Assembly (NCBI RefSeq): GCF_000024505.1
Contig: NC_013532.1
Span: forward strand, 682,001-746,000
DNA: 64,000 nucleotides
Source of the DNA: Anaplasma centrale str. Israel
GTDB taxonomy: Bacteria > Pseudomonadota > Alphaproteobacteria > Rickettsiales > Anaplasmataceae
Reading direction: 5' to 3'
Below the pieces are notes generated by a model. The model searched no databases. It saw only the letters and a program-made list of their open reading frames with translations, and was not told the origin of the DNA. The first letter of the stretch is position 1; each line of letters opens with the position of its first letter. The position numbers and the translations under genes were made by a program. Below are positions 55,571 to 64,000 of this stretch, piece after piece.

Positions 55571-57421
55571 TTATCTTTCCATTGCAGTGCCACATTCAGC
55601 AGTAGCTGTGTCAGACACCAAAGTACTTGGAGAAGGGCCGCTATCCGGCAAACGCAGCCCGCACTCTAACTGTGGAACCACGTAGTGGACTCGCAGCGTA
55701 TCATGCATGAGTGAGGGGAAAAAGTCTGATAGCGGACCATTGCCGCTTGCCTTCGCGCATACATTCATCACGGCATCATCGCGTGCTGCTTCTATGCGAG
55801 AGTCAGTTGGTAGCCCACCAAAGCATTGCCCATCTGCCATAAGTAATTTATTCGTTTGGTCTGCCACCATAGCCGCAACAAGCTCCTGAAGGCCAGATTT
55901 ATCAAGCTGTGCAATGGAGCGTCTAAAATGATTTAGCAAATCTTCTGAAGACATAGCATCAGAGCATTGCGGTGCGTATCCCTCCCTTTTCAGCGCTTCA
56001 CACAGAGTTCGGATATCTGAGCCATGTGCTCTAGACTGCACAAGCGCTTCAGCCATTATCATATAACCCGCTACGGGATCACACGCCATAACACTGCGAG
56101 TGACATCGTTTAATAAAATCGCGCAATCGTCTATACCATCACCTTCCAGCATAGTAGCTGCTTCGCAAAATCCCGGAATAGCGCATAGTTGAGTGATAAC
56201 ACCTTTGGTAATATTAACATTAGGCGTAGGATCGCAGCCAAAATACACTCGGGCAAGCCCGTATATGCTCTCTGGCAACCCCGTAACTCTTAGCGCCAAA
56301 CATGGCAGAAACTGCGCAGTAAAAATGTCGTAATCCACGCAGCCACGATAAGTATCCGACGCACGCATGGTCTCAATTGCCTTAAGAGCACCAGCAACTA
56401 CTGCAGTTCTTAGGTCTGCGTCGCACAGCAATCTGGTAACTACTTCCTTCTGTTGGCTTAACCTGGCCAGATCTTTCATGCACTTTACATTTGAGTGGGA
56501 AAGTGCATATAGCGCAGAAGTAACCGAGAGTTCAGTACCACCCCGTGACTCAGCCCCACCTGGACACCCCACGGTGCGCACCATGCCTCCGTAATATCTC
56601 ATCAAAGTCACGCATCTTAGTACCGTATTGATCCTTACCAATGAACTAGGGTGCTGCAGCATCAGCCTCATCTCATCCGCGCACTCCGCAAAATCATTAA
56701 AAAGTTTATATCCTACCCCAAATCTCACGTATGCATATATCCCTTCATAATTTCCTGCTTCCAATTGTGCGTTTTCGGCGCCGTACAACGTTCGCAAGTA
56801 ATCGTTTAGCAATCTCCACTGCAATTTAACATAAAGATTAAATGGGCTATCATCGCCGTACGCGTCGTTCAAAGGTATAAACATCAATTTGAGCAGGTTG
56901 TTAGACGTAAGTCGCACCTCAGCCGGACAGCGAAACTCTGTTGGGAACGCACTTAGGATGTCTCTAAGTTGCACACCTACAACCGACATTTTCATGTAAT
57001 GGGGGATTGACAGCGTGAAGACCATGTGCATCAGCCCCGTAGGCACGAGAGACAGCGCATCCCTTCCACTATGCACAACATTGTAGCTAATAACTTGAAA
57101 CAGGTTTCCGGATAGGTTGCAGTATACTGCATCATCAGCTATATCCTCCGCGGGGAAGTAGAACTTCGGCTTGCGGGATGTATCGGTACGCACTATAACA
57201 TCGCCAAAGATCTCATCTTTGAGCGCAATATCGGCGCTGCTGATTTCAGTAATATTGATCGGCTGCAGAACAAGCACGAGGCGCGTGCTGGATACATCCT
57301 CACAAATGATTTCTTCGACCCCAAAAAGCTCAGGAATGCCGGGTGGCTGCATAGACCTCCACTCGGCAAAATTCCTAACAGGCGGCTTTATTGGGTCATC
57401 CATCACGAATTCTGTGCCCAT
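55571..57421 (-). CDS. Paralogue-family protein E, without membrane anchor
   Basis: 616 residues, no transmembrane helix at the N-terminus, so this member is probably soluble or secreted by a non-Sec route. The small domain covers about 20-150 (TRLVLVLQPINITEI, PKFYFPAEDIADDAVYCNLS, GNLFQVISYN). It is followed by a VRLTSNNLLKLMF block, a CDADLRTAVVAGALKAIETM block, a diverged LALRVTGLPESIYGLARVYF motif near residue 378, and AIPGFCEAATML near 416. These appear in the same order as in the giant protein next door. The C-terminal GLRLPDSGPSPSTLV tail is the part duplicated at 52723-53030. Confidence 0.75.
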   Translation of the reverse strand: MGTEFVMDDPIKPPVRNFAEWRSMQPPGIPELFGVEEIICEDVSSTRLVLVLQPINITEISSADIALKDEIFGDVIVRTDTSRKPKFYFPAEDIADDAVYCNLSGNLFQVISYNVVHSGRDALSLVPTGLMHMVFTLSIPHYMKMSVVGVQLRDILSAFPTEFRCPAEVRLTSNNLLKLMFIPLNDAYGDDSPFNLYVKLQWRLLNDYLRTLYGAENAQLEAGNYEGIYAYVRFGVGYKLFNDFAECADEMRLMLQHPSSLVRINTVLRCVTLMRYYGGMVRTVGCPGGAESRGGTELSVTSALYALSHSNVKCMKDLARLSQQKEVVTRLLCDADLRTAVVAGALKAIETMRASDTYRGCVDYDIFTAQFLPCLALRVTGLPESIYGLARVYFGCDPTPNVNITKGVITQLCAIPGFCEAATMLEGDGIDDCAILLNDVTRSVMACDPVAGYMIMAEALVQSRAHGSDIRTLCEALKREGYAPQCSDAMSSEDLLNHFRRSIAQLDKSGLQELVAAMVADQTNKLLMADGQCFGGLPTDSRIEAARDDAVMNVCAKASGNGPLSDFFPSLMHDTLRVHYVVPQLECGLRLPDSGPSPSTLVSDTATAECGTAMER

Positions 57422-57457
57422 TACATAGTTAGATGAGGCGTTATTGAGGACAACCAG

Positions 57458-60400
57458 TTATCGCGAAGGTTGGGCTCCGCACGGCATTTGTTCCTCTTCA
57501 ATCCTTTCGCGATGATTGTGTGCACGCGACGCTACATCTGGAGCGCTCTGCGTAGGCGAACAAACCAGCACTTCGCATGGAGCTGTGGGCTCAGGAGTGA
57601 ATAAAACGTCAGTGTGGCTACTCATGATGCTAGGCAGAAATTCACGCACAATTTCCCTCTCTGCCGCAAGAAATTTGCTAACAACCCGCCTGCTATGAGT
57701 ACTCAAATCACATGCAAATTGCACCGCATCATTCACAGACTGGCCATGTCTGAAGTACCCATCAAAAGCGTGAATCAAATTCTCTTCGCTGCCAAATACA
57801 AGACCGGGTGGGTTAACGAGATTTTTATGGACCATACGCGCAACGGAGTCCGCAACAAGTTCCGCGAGTGCATCATCATTAAGCCCTGCTATAGCTTCGC
57901 CGATACGCTCTTCGCACTCAGTAACGTTTGGAACACTATCTGGGTCACCACCCAGAAATCCTTGTATTACTTCGCTATAGTGGCTTTGCCTGTTTGAGCC
58001 ATCACCGCGTTGTACAGCTCGTGCCTGTGCGCACGCAACGATCGCATTGCGCATATATGCCGCATTTGCATACCCAAGATACTGATTGAGAGAAAGACCA
58101 GAAGACACCTCCTCTGCGGTGTCTTGTGCGCCACTCACCCATTTTTCAACGTTTTCCACAATAGCGGATTGCCGCCCACCTTGGTCTACAACACCACCCT
58201 CATGGCTAATGCCCATAACCCTTTGCAACAAGCCAACCATGCCTTCAGTTAACCCAGGAACGCGGCGGCATATGTCTGGTACAATGCTGTCTAATGTGGC
58301 ACGCAGCGCCTCCCTAGTCGAACCACCTGAACTTCTGGATCTTTCTACATGCACTGCAAGGGCAGTCAGACATGACTCCATCGCAACCATTGTCAGGACC
58401 ATACCAAATTTGTCATCAGTAAGGAATTTCTTGGTAATCGCCTTGACGCGTTCCTCCATCGCCGCATTTGTGCAATCAACACTATAATTTGGGGATGAAA
58501 GCGCATGGAGTGCCTTCAATACTTCCAAAGAAGTGCCGGTAATGCCCGCATCTACTATGTTGTGAGATATTGACGTCATAACGCTGTGTAAGCGCTCTTT
58601 ATAATGCGAACTGGGCATTGCGTCATGCACGTTGCGGAAGCTCCGCATGTACTCCTTAACATCATTGACAAATTTGGAGCCCATGAAACTGCCAATAAAC
58701 TCCGGCCATTCCCGGTTTGGAGCAATCATCGCATCACCACGTTCTCCCACATGTTGAATGAAGTCCTCACAGAGCTGTCGCTGAAGTTCTACGTATGTGT
58801 CAAAGGCTCTGTGCCCCCGTAAATCAGCACCTTGTGTGTGGGCCACATAGCTATTGAGCATCAGCGACATTAAACTATCACGATTTATCTCTCGTACGGC
58901 TGGAAACGCAAGGCCGGCTACATCAAATTCCTGCTGTTGAAAGTTCAGCTTGCCGTTTCTGAGTACAGAATTTCCGGCTGTATTCGGAACTTTAATAACC
59001 ATCTTGGTAGCCATGGGTGATGGACGCACTTCAGACAGCAAATCATCAATCCCCCTGCCGGGAAGTGCAACGTGTACATCTGGAGCAACTTTGAAGCTCT
59101 TACCGTTCGTCACGCAAAAAGTGTGCGCATTGCAGCCATTTTCTGGCGGTTCAACACGTTGTTGATAGAATGTGACATCGGCACTACCAGCACTCTGCCT
59201 AACAGCAGCCAACATCCTTGCCTTTATTGGGTATGTGTTTGGTAGTGTGTTGGCATCAAATTCCTCCAAGATCAGCACGACGCGGGGGTCTGTAGTGCCG
59301 TCACGCCCTAGCAAAGCCTCCTCCCTGACATGCTCCACATGTTCACCTACTACTGACACATCACTCGCCTCTGAGAGAGATGAGCGTCGTGAACGGCCAC
59401 CAACTCTAGAAGCTGCAGTGTGTTGTAATTCGGTAGAAGGACCACTAGCCGCATCGACTGCGTCAAAACCTTCCTCTCCAAGCTCCTCCTGAGCGGGAAC
59501 AACTCCTGCTGATTCTGCAGACAGGATCTGGCTCGTCAGGGATTCAACGCTGCCCGCAACAGGTGAGCCCACTGAAGGCATTCTACCCTCATCCTCAGTG
59601 ATATCAGGTGTTGCAGCCCTACCGTCGCTTACTGGAGATGCACTGCGCGGGCTTTGACTCGCAGCCACGGCCGACAGCAGTGAGTTGAGGGAGCCACTCT
59701 GAGTAGTAGCTGACAGCGAATAATCAGTAGAAGAGTCGCTGGTCAATCCTGTAGAACGCACACCCTGTACTGAAAGACCTTCCCGAGCGGGAGCAGCTCC
59801 TGCCGGTTCCACGGGTGGCTCAAGGTTGGTTGAGAAAAATCGCTCTTCAGGCGTTACTGCCCTATCGTCACCCACAGGAGACGCACTGCGCGGGCTCCCA
59901 AAAACCGTCGGTGAGCTTGATGAGGTCTGGCTCACCAGGGATTCAACTCCTGCCGGTTCCATGGACCGCCCAAAGTCGACTGAGAAGAATTGTTCTTCGC
60001 TTTCATCGCTCTCAACTTCTGTCGCGAAAGAGTTGTTGGTTTCTACCGGAGACGCACTGCGCGAATCGTCACGTGCTGCCGTGGTCACTGACAGATATGG
60101 CAATGAGCCCGACACACTGTCTGTAAGACTTTCCTGAGCGGGAACGACTCCTACTGGTTCCGCAGATGGAGTCTGGCTCGCTAGGAATTCACTACTGCCC
60201 GTGGGTTGCCCAAAGTTGGTTGAGAAAAATCGCTCTTCAGGCGTTACTGCCCTATCGTCACCCACAGGAGACGCACTGCGCGGGCTCCCAAAAACCGTCG
60301 GTGAGCTTGATGAGGTCTGGCTCACCAGGGATTCAACACTACCCGTAATAGAGTCATCATCAGTGTGTGAACCTCGCATGTAATGTGCGCGCACTCTCGA

Positions 60401-63400
60401 CCCAGCTTTAAGCCTCGCCCCCACTCCGGAAGCATTGTGTAACTCTCGGGTGACGCGTGCTGTCTCGCGCTCAGCAAGTTCATGCATTGCCCCGGAAGAT
60501 GTGCCCGCAACGTCAGTGAGAGGCCGTGTACTCGTCAGTTGTGCATTATCATCACGTCGTGACTCATTGTGATCCAACAATTGAGATCTAGCCACACCAC
60601 GAAATGCAGGATACAGGCTGTCCGACACACCTAAAATGTCAGTACCAGCTTTAAAACACTCTGAAAGCTTGTTCCCTACTAGCCGAGAGAAACACAAGTT
60701 CTCGGGCAACTCTGACGCCCTGTATGCAAGTAGTGCACTGGCCCGTTCTGTGGCACCAGAAGCAATTCCAAAAAATGCTTCCCTGGAATAACGCTGCGGT
60801 TCATCACCAAGCATAGACCTAACTCCAGCTGCAAATGCGTTATAGACCAATTCCCGTAAGGCTGGATGCTCTGGCGTAGGTATGCACCGTCTGAGCTTTG
60901 TTATACATTCAGTAGCATTGGAAATCTTCTCGCTACCACGTTCATATTCGGCGCACATTTCGCTGAAGTAGCCCTCCATGGAGTCACCCTGCATTGCTGC
61001 GCGCGCTATTATCGTGGGCAGTGCATACTCCATGCCCTTGCTACGCATTTGAAGAGCCTCATACCGTTGCGCAATTTGCCGTCCCCTACCAGCCTCCGCT
61101 CTTCCTAAGTCTGCCCTACCAAAACCGGGAATGACATGCATATGCGCAAGCAACCCTTGGTCAGCTATCTCGGTCTCTATGCCCTCTAGGTTACAAAATC
61201 CGGCCAACACAACCGCGGCACTCTCGACAAGTCCGGGAATTACCCTACAAATCGTCGGAATTACGTAATCTCGCTCGTCACGAATGATACGCAGCACTTC
61301 ATCTGAAAGTGTTTTCGGGTCTCGCAAGCCAGGTCTTTTCTGCGCCGCCGCACCAATTGCTGCAATCACACCCCGTATGGAAAGGGCAACAAGCGTGTCT
61401 CTAAAACTCGCATCACCAAGAAAATTGCAGAGTAATTCTGTATGTCCCCTACCCGTTTCCGCGTCCTCTGCCTGATTAAATTTCAATAGCAACTTACCTC
61501 CAGAAAGGGCGTACAGCCCACACATAGTCTCAAACGGGACACCAAAGTTGTCATCGCGGAAAATTTCTCCGCTGTTTTCTTGGGCAACAGTCAGTGCCAG
61601 AGCCAGAAAGTCGTGTGATGCCGTTGGAAGCCACCCTTCATTCAACACAGCCTCAAACTCCGCCCGGCGATCTAGGAGGATACCGGCAAACCCCGCACCT
61701 ATGGAGTCACAGAGCATGAAACGCTGTAATACCTCTTTCATTGGGGATGGTTCTACCTGCGCCTCTGTCGCTTCCCTTTCCGCATTAGAGAGATCACAAA
61801 CAAGAGCACGCTGTAGTTCAAGATAGTGGCGTAGGCACTCTTTTCTCACCCACACAGGCTCAACACTTGGGCTACTTTGCTCAAATATCAGCTTCTTGAG
61901 AACCACCTCAGGCTCATCATTGTGGGCAATGGTGTAGAAAAGGTCCCGCGGAAAGTTATGTTCGTTATCAATGGTCAGAGTAAAATTTGGGCGCGACGCA
62001 ATGCGTATGTTATCATCCCCAATATCGGTGCGCACCAGAACCCACGAAGCCCCATCAGGAATGGCTATGGAGCTAGCTGCCTGCCCTGCACGCAAAGTGT
62101 TAGCGGCCACAAGTTTGAACAAATTACCATTGTGCCCAACCACATAGAATGAGTCACCTACGCCAAAAATTTGTGGCGCATCGCTTTCATTTGCCCTATC
62201 TCGCATTGCGGCAATACGTTCAGCAATGGCAACATCCTCCCATATCACTGCATCATTGACCGGACGGAGGAAAAATATGACGCGATCTGATGATATATCA
62301 TCTACCACATTTCTCGCGGTGCCTCTGTCATTCGCTTCCGCGACAGTGATGGCACTGTCACTAAAAGATCTGGGGCGTATCTGCCTTGGCAAGGGCCTTT
62401 GCCCTAGTGAGACATTTGCCATTTCAGGTTGTGCCCTGCTGTCAGAATCAGGTGCACTTAGGTTTTCTTCTCCACTATGACTAAGAGTACTGCGCTCCGC
62501 TTCCGCACCATCAAACGGTGTGCTGCTGGCAGGCGTTTGAGAGCCCGCCACTAAAAACTGAGGAGATAACAAATCGCCAAATGCTGGCCGCAATCCCCCC
62601 GACATGGCAAGAACGTCAATTTCTCGTGGACGGAATATAGCGTCCCTGATTTCAGTGCTAAATGCAGATGAAATGGGCAGTTCCCCGCGTAGGGTATAAC
62701 TATCCTCCAGCCATCTAGCAATATACTTATCTGCACCGACATCATTCCGCCCTAACACGTTGAGGTAGTTCCGTGTCACGTCGCCAAATTCTTGCTTAAG
62801 CCAGCTAGCCGCGGCATGAGCAACAACTTCCTCCACGGCATCGCGTGTTAGCGTAGATATGCTATTTTTGATAATGGCAACGCGCCCAGCAACATTTGCA
62901 ACCTCATGAGAATTGCGGTACTGTTCAGTAACTGCTTCAAGAAAATTCTCCTTCCCTCCAATAGTTGCGCTCCCCTGCTCCATTGCAGATCTCTGCGCAG
63001 CCTCAGCTACAATTAAAGGTCGCAGTTCCGCGCTGTCTGCGGTGTCGGAACAAAGTTTCTCATGACAGGCAGAAATTTCAGCACCTTCCGTAGCAACACG
63101 GTCTCCTGTAGGTACTCCATCAAAACCAGGAATAATGTGTAATTGGCTGACTACTTCGGCACTGATGCTGTGAAGATAGTTTACATCCCGCATCACACAA
63201 CAGCCCAGCACTGCCGTAGCAACACTTTCAATGAGTCCGGGAATTGCTCGACAGATCCACGGCATTCCTCGCCTGCTGGAAAGTCTAGCTAGAACCTGCT
63301 CCAGTGGGGGCACATTCTTGCGACCACCCTCACTCTGATCTTGTGATTGTTCTGCGCGAATAACCTCCGCCACCTTATGTACGACAAGTGCTATAAGCGC

Positions 63401-64000
63401 ACCCCTGAGGTTTGCGTCGGCTAAAAATTGGGCAGTGAGCTCTTCTGTGTACCCGCTTACGCTCCTGGGTACAACTTCACTTTCTTCTCTCAGGAGAGAT
63501 GTGGCACCAGAGAGAGAATAAAGCGTGCATACGAGTTCTTTTGAGGTTCCATCGGACCTTAGAATCTCGGTCTGATCGAGAGAATCCAGTGCAGCCAACG
63601 CATCGTATAAGAACACCACATGTTCCGGAGTCATATGCTCATCTTGCTCTGTGATGGCCTGACACTCCGCTCTATAATCGAGAAGGTCGCGCGCGAATCC
63701 AGCCCCTGCAGGGCTACTCATAAAAGTACGCACGGCTTCTGGTAACAAACCACCTTTTTGCACCTTGGCTGATGCTCTTGCAAGGTTGTAATGTAGTGCA
63801 ACATATCGATGTAGAATCTGCCTTCTGCTTTCCAAGGACTCAGGCACCTGGAAATTTCGGTCAAACATCATTTTCTTAATGACACCTTCCAGTGTTCCAC
63901 AGTGAGCCGCAGAGTAGTGTATGCCGTGCGGAAAGCTGGCCATCTCACGGTTGGCATCTCTGCTGTATATCGGCGCAATAATCTGCTGTCCTTCCGGTAA
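57458..64000 (-). CDS. Giant multi-module paralogue-family protein F (partial, runs off the edge)
   Basis: At least 2180 residues; the first Met in the window is at 63943, but the frame stays open to the edge and homologous modules continue across that point, so the true start lies outside. Three copies of the helical module are visible, each with a PxICRxxPGLxE-type motif (near residues 234, 901 and 1895 counting from 63943): ICRAIPGLIESVAT, ICRVIPGLVESAAV, ICRRVPGLTEGMVG. I-P-G-F motifs follow the first two. Small domains precede copies two and three (DRVIFFLRPVND; RVVLILEEFDAN). Between copies two and three lies a Ser/Ala/Pro-rich acidic stretch of about 420 residues with in-frame repeats. 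No membrane segment seen. Function unknown; an exported effector or surface protein is possible. Confidence 0.8.
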   Translation of the reverse strand, partial: LPEGQQIIAPIYSRDANREMASFPHGIHYSAAHCGTLEGVIKKMMFDRNFQVPESLESRRQILHRYVALHYNLARASAKVQKGGLLPEAVRTFMSSPAGAGFARDLLDYRAECQAITEQDEHMTPEHVVFLYDALAALDSLDQTEILRSDGTSKELVCTLYSLSGATSLLREESEVVPRSVSGYTEELTAQFLADANLRGALIALVVHKVAEVIRAEQSQDQSEGGRKNVPPLEQVLARLSSRRGMPWICRAIPGLIESVATAVLGCCVMRDVNYLHSISAEVVSQLHIIPGFDGVPTGDRVATEGAEISACHEKLCSDTADSAELRPLIVAEAAQRSAMEQGSATIGGKENFLEAVTEQYRNSHEVANVAGRVAIIKNSISTLTRDAVEEVVAHAAASWLKQEFGDVTRNYLNVLGRNDVGADKYIARWLEDSYTLRGELPISSAFSTEIRDAIFRPREIDVLAMSGGLRPAFGDLLSPQFLVAGSQTPASSTPFDGAEAERSTLSHSGEENLSAPDSDSRAQPEMANVSLGQRPLPRQIRPRSFSDSAITVAEANDRGTARNVVDDISSDRVIFFLRPVNDAVIWEDVAIAERIAAMRDRANESDAPQIFGVGDSFYVVGHNGNLFKLVAANTLRAGQAASSIAIPDGASWVLVRTDIGDDNIRIASRPNFTLTIDNEHNFPRDLFYTIAHNDEPEVVLKKLIFEQSSPSVEPVWVRKECLRHYLELQRALVCDLSNAEREATEAQVEPSPMKEVLQRFMLCDSIGAGFAGILLDRRAEFEAVLNEGWLPTASHDFLALALTVAQENSGEIFRDDNFGVPFETMCGLYALSGGKLLLKFNQAEDAETGRGHTELLCNFLGDASFRDTLVALSIRGVIAAIGAAAQKRPGLRDPKTLSDEVLRIIRDERDYVIPTICRVIPGLVESAAVVLAGFCNLEGIETEIADQGLLAHMHVIPGFGRADLGRAEAGRGRQIAQRYEALQMRSKGMEYALPTIIARAAMQGDSMEGYFSEMCAEYERGSEKISNATECITKLRRCIPTPEHPALRELVYNAFAAGVRSMLGDEPQRYSREAFFGIASGATERASALLAYRASELPENLCFSRLVGNKLSECFKAGTDILGVSDSLYPAFRGVARSQLLDHNESRRDDNAQLTSTRPLTDVAGTSSGAMHELAERETARVTRELHNASGVGARLKAGSRVRAHYMRGSHTDDDSITGSVESLVSQTSSSSPTVFGSPRSASPVGDDRAVTPEERFFSTNFGQPTGSSEFLASQTPSAEPVGVVPAQESLTDSVSGSLPYLSVTTAARDDSRSASPVETNNSFATEVESDESEEQFFSVDFGRSMEPAGVESLVSQTSSSSPTVFGSPRSASPVGDDRAVTPEERFFSTNLEPPVEPAGAAPAREGLSVQGVRSTGLTSDSSTDYSLSATTQSGSLNSLLSAVAASQSPRSASPVSDGRAATPDITEDEGRMPSVGSPVAGSVESLTSQILSAESAGVVPAQEELGEEGFDAVDAASGPSTELQHTAASRVGGRSRRSSLSEASDVSVVGEHVEHVREEALLGRDGTTDPRVVLILEEFDANTLPNTYPIKARMLAAVRQSAGSADVTFYQQRVEPPENGCNAHTFCVTNGKSFKVAPDVHVALPGRGIDDLLSEVRPSPMATKMVIKVPNTAGNSVLRNGKLNFQQQEFDVAGLAFPAVREINRDSLMSLMLNSYVAHTQGADLRGHRAFDTYVELQRQLCEDFIQHVGERGDAMIAPNREWPEFIGSFMGSKFVNDVKEYMRSFRNVHDAMPSSHYKERLHSVMTSISHNIVDAGITGTSLEVLKALHALSSPNYSVDCTNAAMEERVKAITKKFLTDDKFGMVLTMVAMESCLTALAVHVERSRSSGGSTREALRATLDSIVPDICRRVPGLTEGMVGLLQRVMGISHEGGVVDQGGRQSAIVENVEKWVSGAQDTAEEVSSGLSLNQYLGYANAAYMRNAIVACAQARAVQRGDGSNRQSHYSEVIQGFLGGDPDSVPNVTECEERIGEAIAGLNDDALAELVADSVARMVHKNLVNPPGLVFGSEENLIHAFDGYFRHGQSVNDAVQFACDLSTHSRRVVSKFLAAEREIVREFLPSIMSSHTDVLFTPEPTAPCEVLVCSPTQSAPDVASRAHNHRERIEEEQMPCGAQPSR
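59825..59947 (-). repeat. Perfect 123-bp in-frame direct repeat, first copy
   Basis: Identical by eye to 60215-60337. The repeat encodes ESLVSQTSSSSPTVFGSPRS and the segment after it up to the F-F-S-T-N motif. Copy spacing is 390 bp; both 123 and 390 are multiples of three, so gain or loss keeps the frame. Looser relatives of the unit lie between and around the copies (SRSASPV, EEQFFSVDFG). Confidence 0.9.
60215..60337 (-). repeat. Perfect 123-bp in-frame direct repeat, second copy
   Basis: Partner of 59825-59947. Perfect identity in a region where the flanks differ suggests recent unequal crossing-over or gene conversion inside the giant gene. Confidence 0.9.

Noticed and set aside
59815-60383. 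Plus-strand frames of about 60-103 codons with repeated content
   Set aside because: They are the reverse reading of the Ser-rich repeats in the giant minus-strand gene.

Overview
The window looks like chromosomal DNA of an Anaplasma species of the A. marginale / A. centrale / A. ovis group (Rickettsiales, Anaplasmataceae). This rests on remembered family features and moderate GC content, not on a search. The housekeeping proteins are of alphaproteobacterial/rickettsial type. Cofactor genes (bioA, folB, thiL, ubiG) fit the known ability of Anaplasma and Ehrlichia to make biotin, folate, thiamine and ubiquinone. Gene-poor spacers, gene fragments and large membrane-anchored proteins without recognisable families are also typical. 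No rRNA, CRISPR array or insertion sequence was recognised.

Layout. (1) 1-11.2 kb is accessory: two plus-strand membrane proteins, then minus-strand genes. These include a 1434-residue repeat-rich membrane protein, a shorter paralogue with the same N-terminus, and a decayed third copy. They resemble what I remember of the A. marginale appendage-associated protein (AAAP) locus. (2) 11.2-27.2 kb is mostly housekeeping: 5-formyl-THF cyclo-ligase, rsmH-ftsL, eno-obgE, rplU-rpmA-tRNA-Ile, an FtsB-like gene, rpmJ, a small surface beta-barrel, xth, an RlpA-like lipoprotein, tRNA-Met, fabG and putA. (3) 27.2-32.5 kb holds a gene-transfer-agent/prophage remnant: head-tail connector, tail completion, major tail protein and large terminase. 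Part of it is bracketed by a ~115-bp direct repeat. (4) 33-46 kb is housekeeping again: ubiG, rpiB, mdh, folB, RDD protein, tsaD, TAXI substrate-binding protein, tpiA, tRNA-Thr, rsmA, dciA-like, tRNA-Ser, bioA, yihY-type and thiL. (5) 46-64 kb is a block of six minus-strand genes with no recognised function. They share one protein layout, and the last (>2161 residues) runs off the right edge.

The most unusual content is the 46-64 kb paralogue block. Each protein has a small N-terminal domain followed by a helical domain with a recurring C-R-x-[IVM]-P-G-L-x-E motif, and most members add a later I-P-G-F motif. Two members are recent tandem duplicates, and the giant member carries about three copies of the module plus Ser-rich in-frame repeats. 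Genes at the left end (386-9228) have a comparable layout and may be distant members. Two fragment copies of essential genes also stand out: a 327-bp inverted copy of part of eno beside the intact gene, and a mosaic of one direct and one inverted tsaD piece placed 5 kb away against the ubiG stop codon.

Probable transcription units, from spacing and strand only: rsmH-ftsL; eno-obgE (minus); rplU-rpmA-tRNA-Ile; the connector/tail genes (overlapping starts and stops); tRNA-Thr-tpiA-TAXI-tsaD (minus); and the 64-46 kb block (minus).
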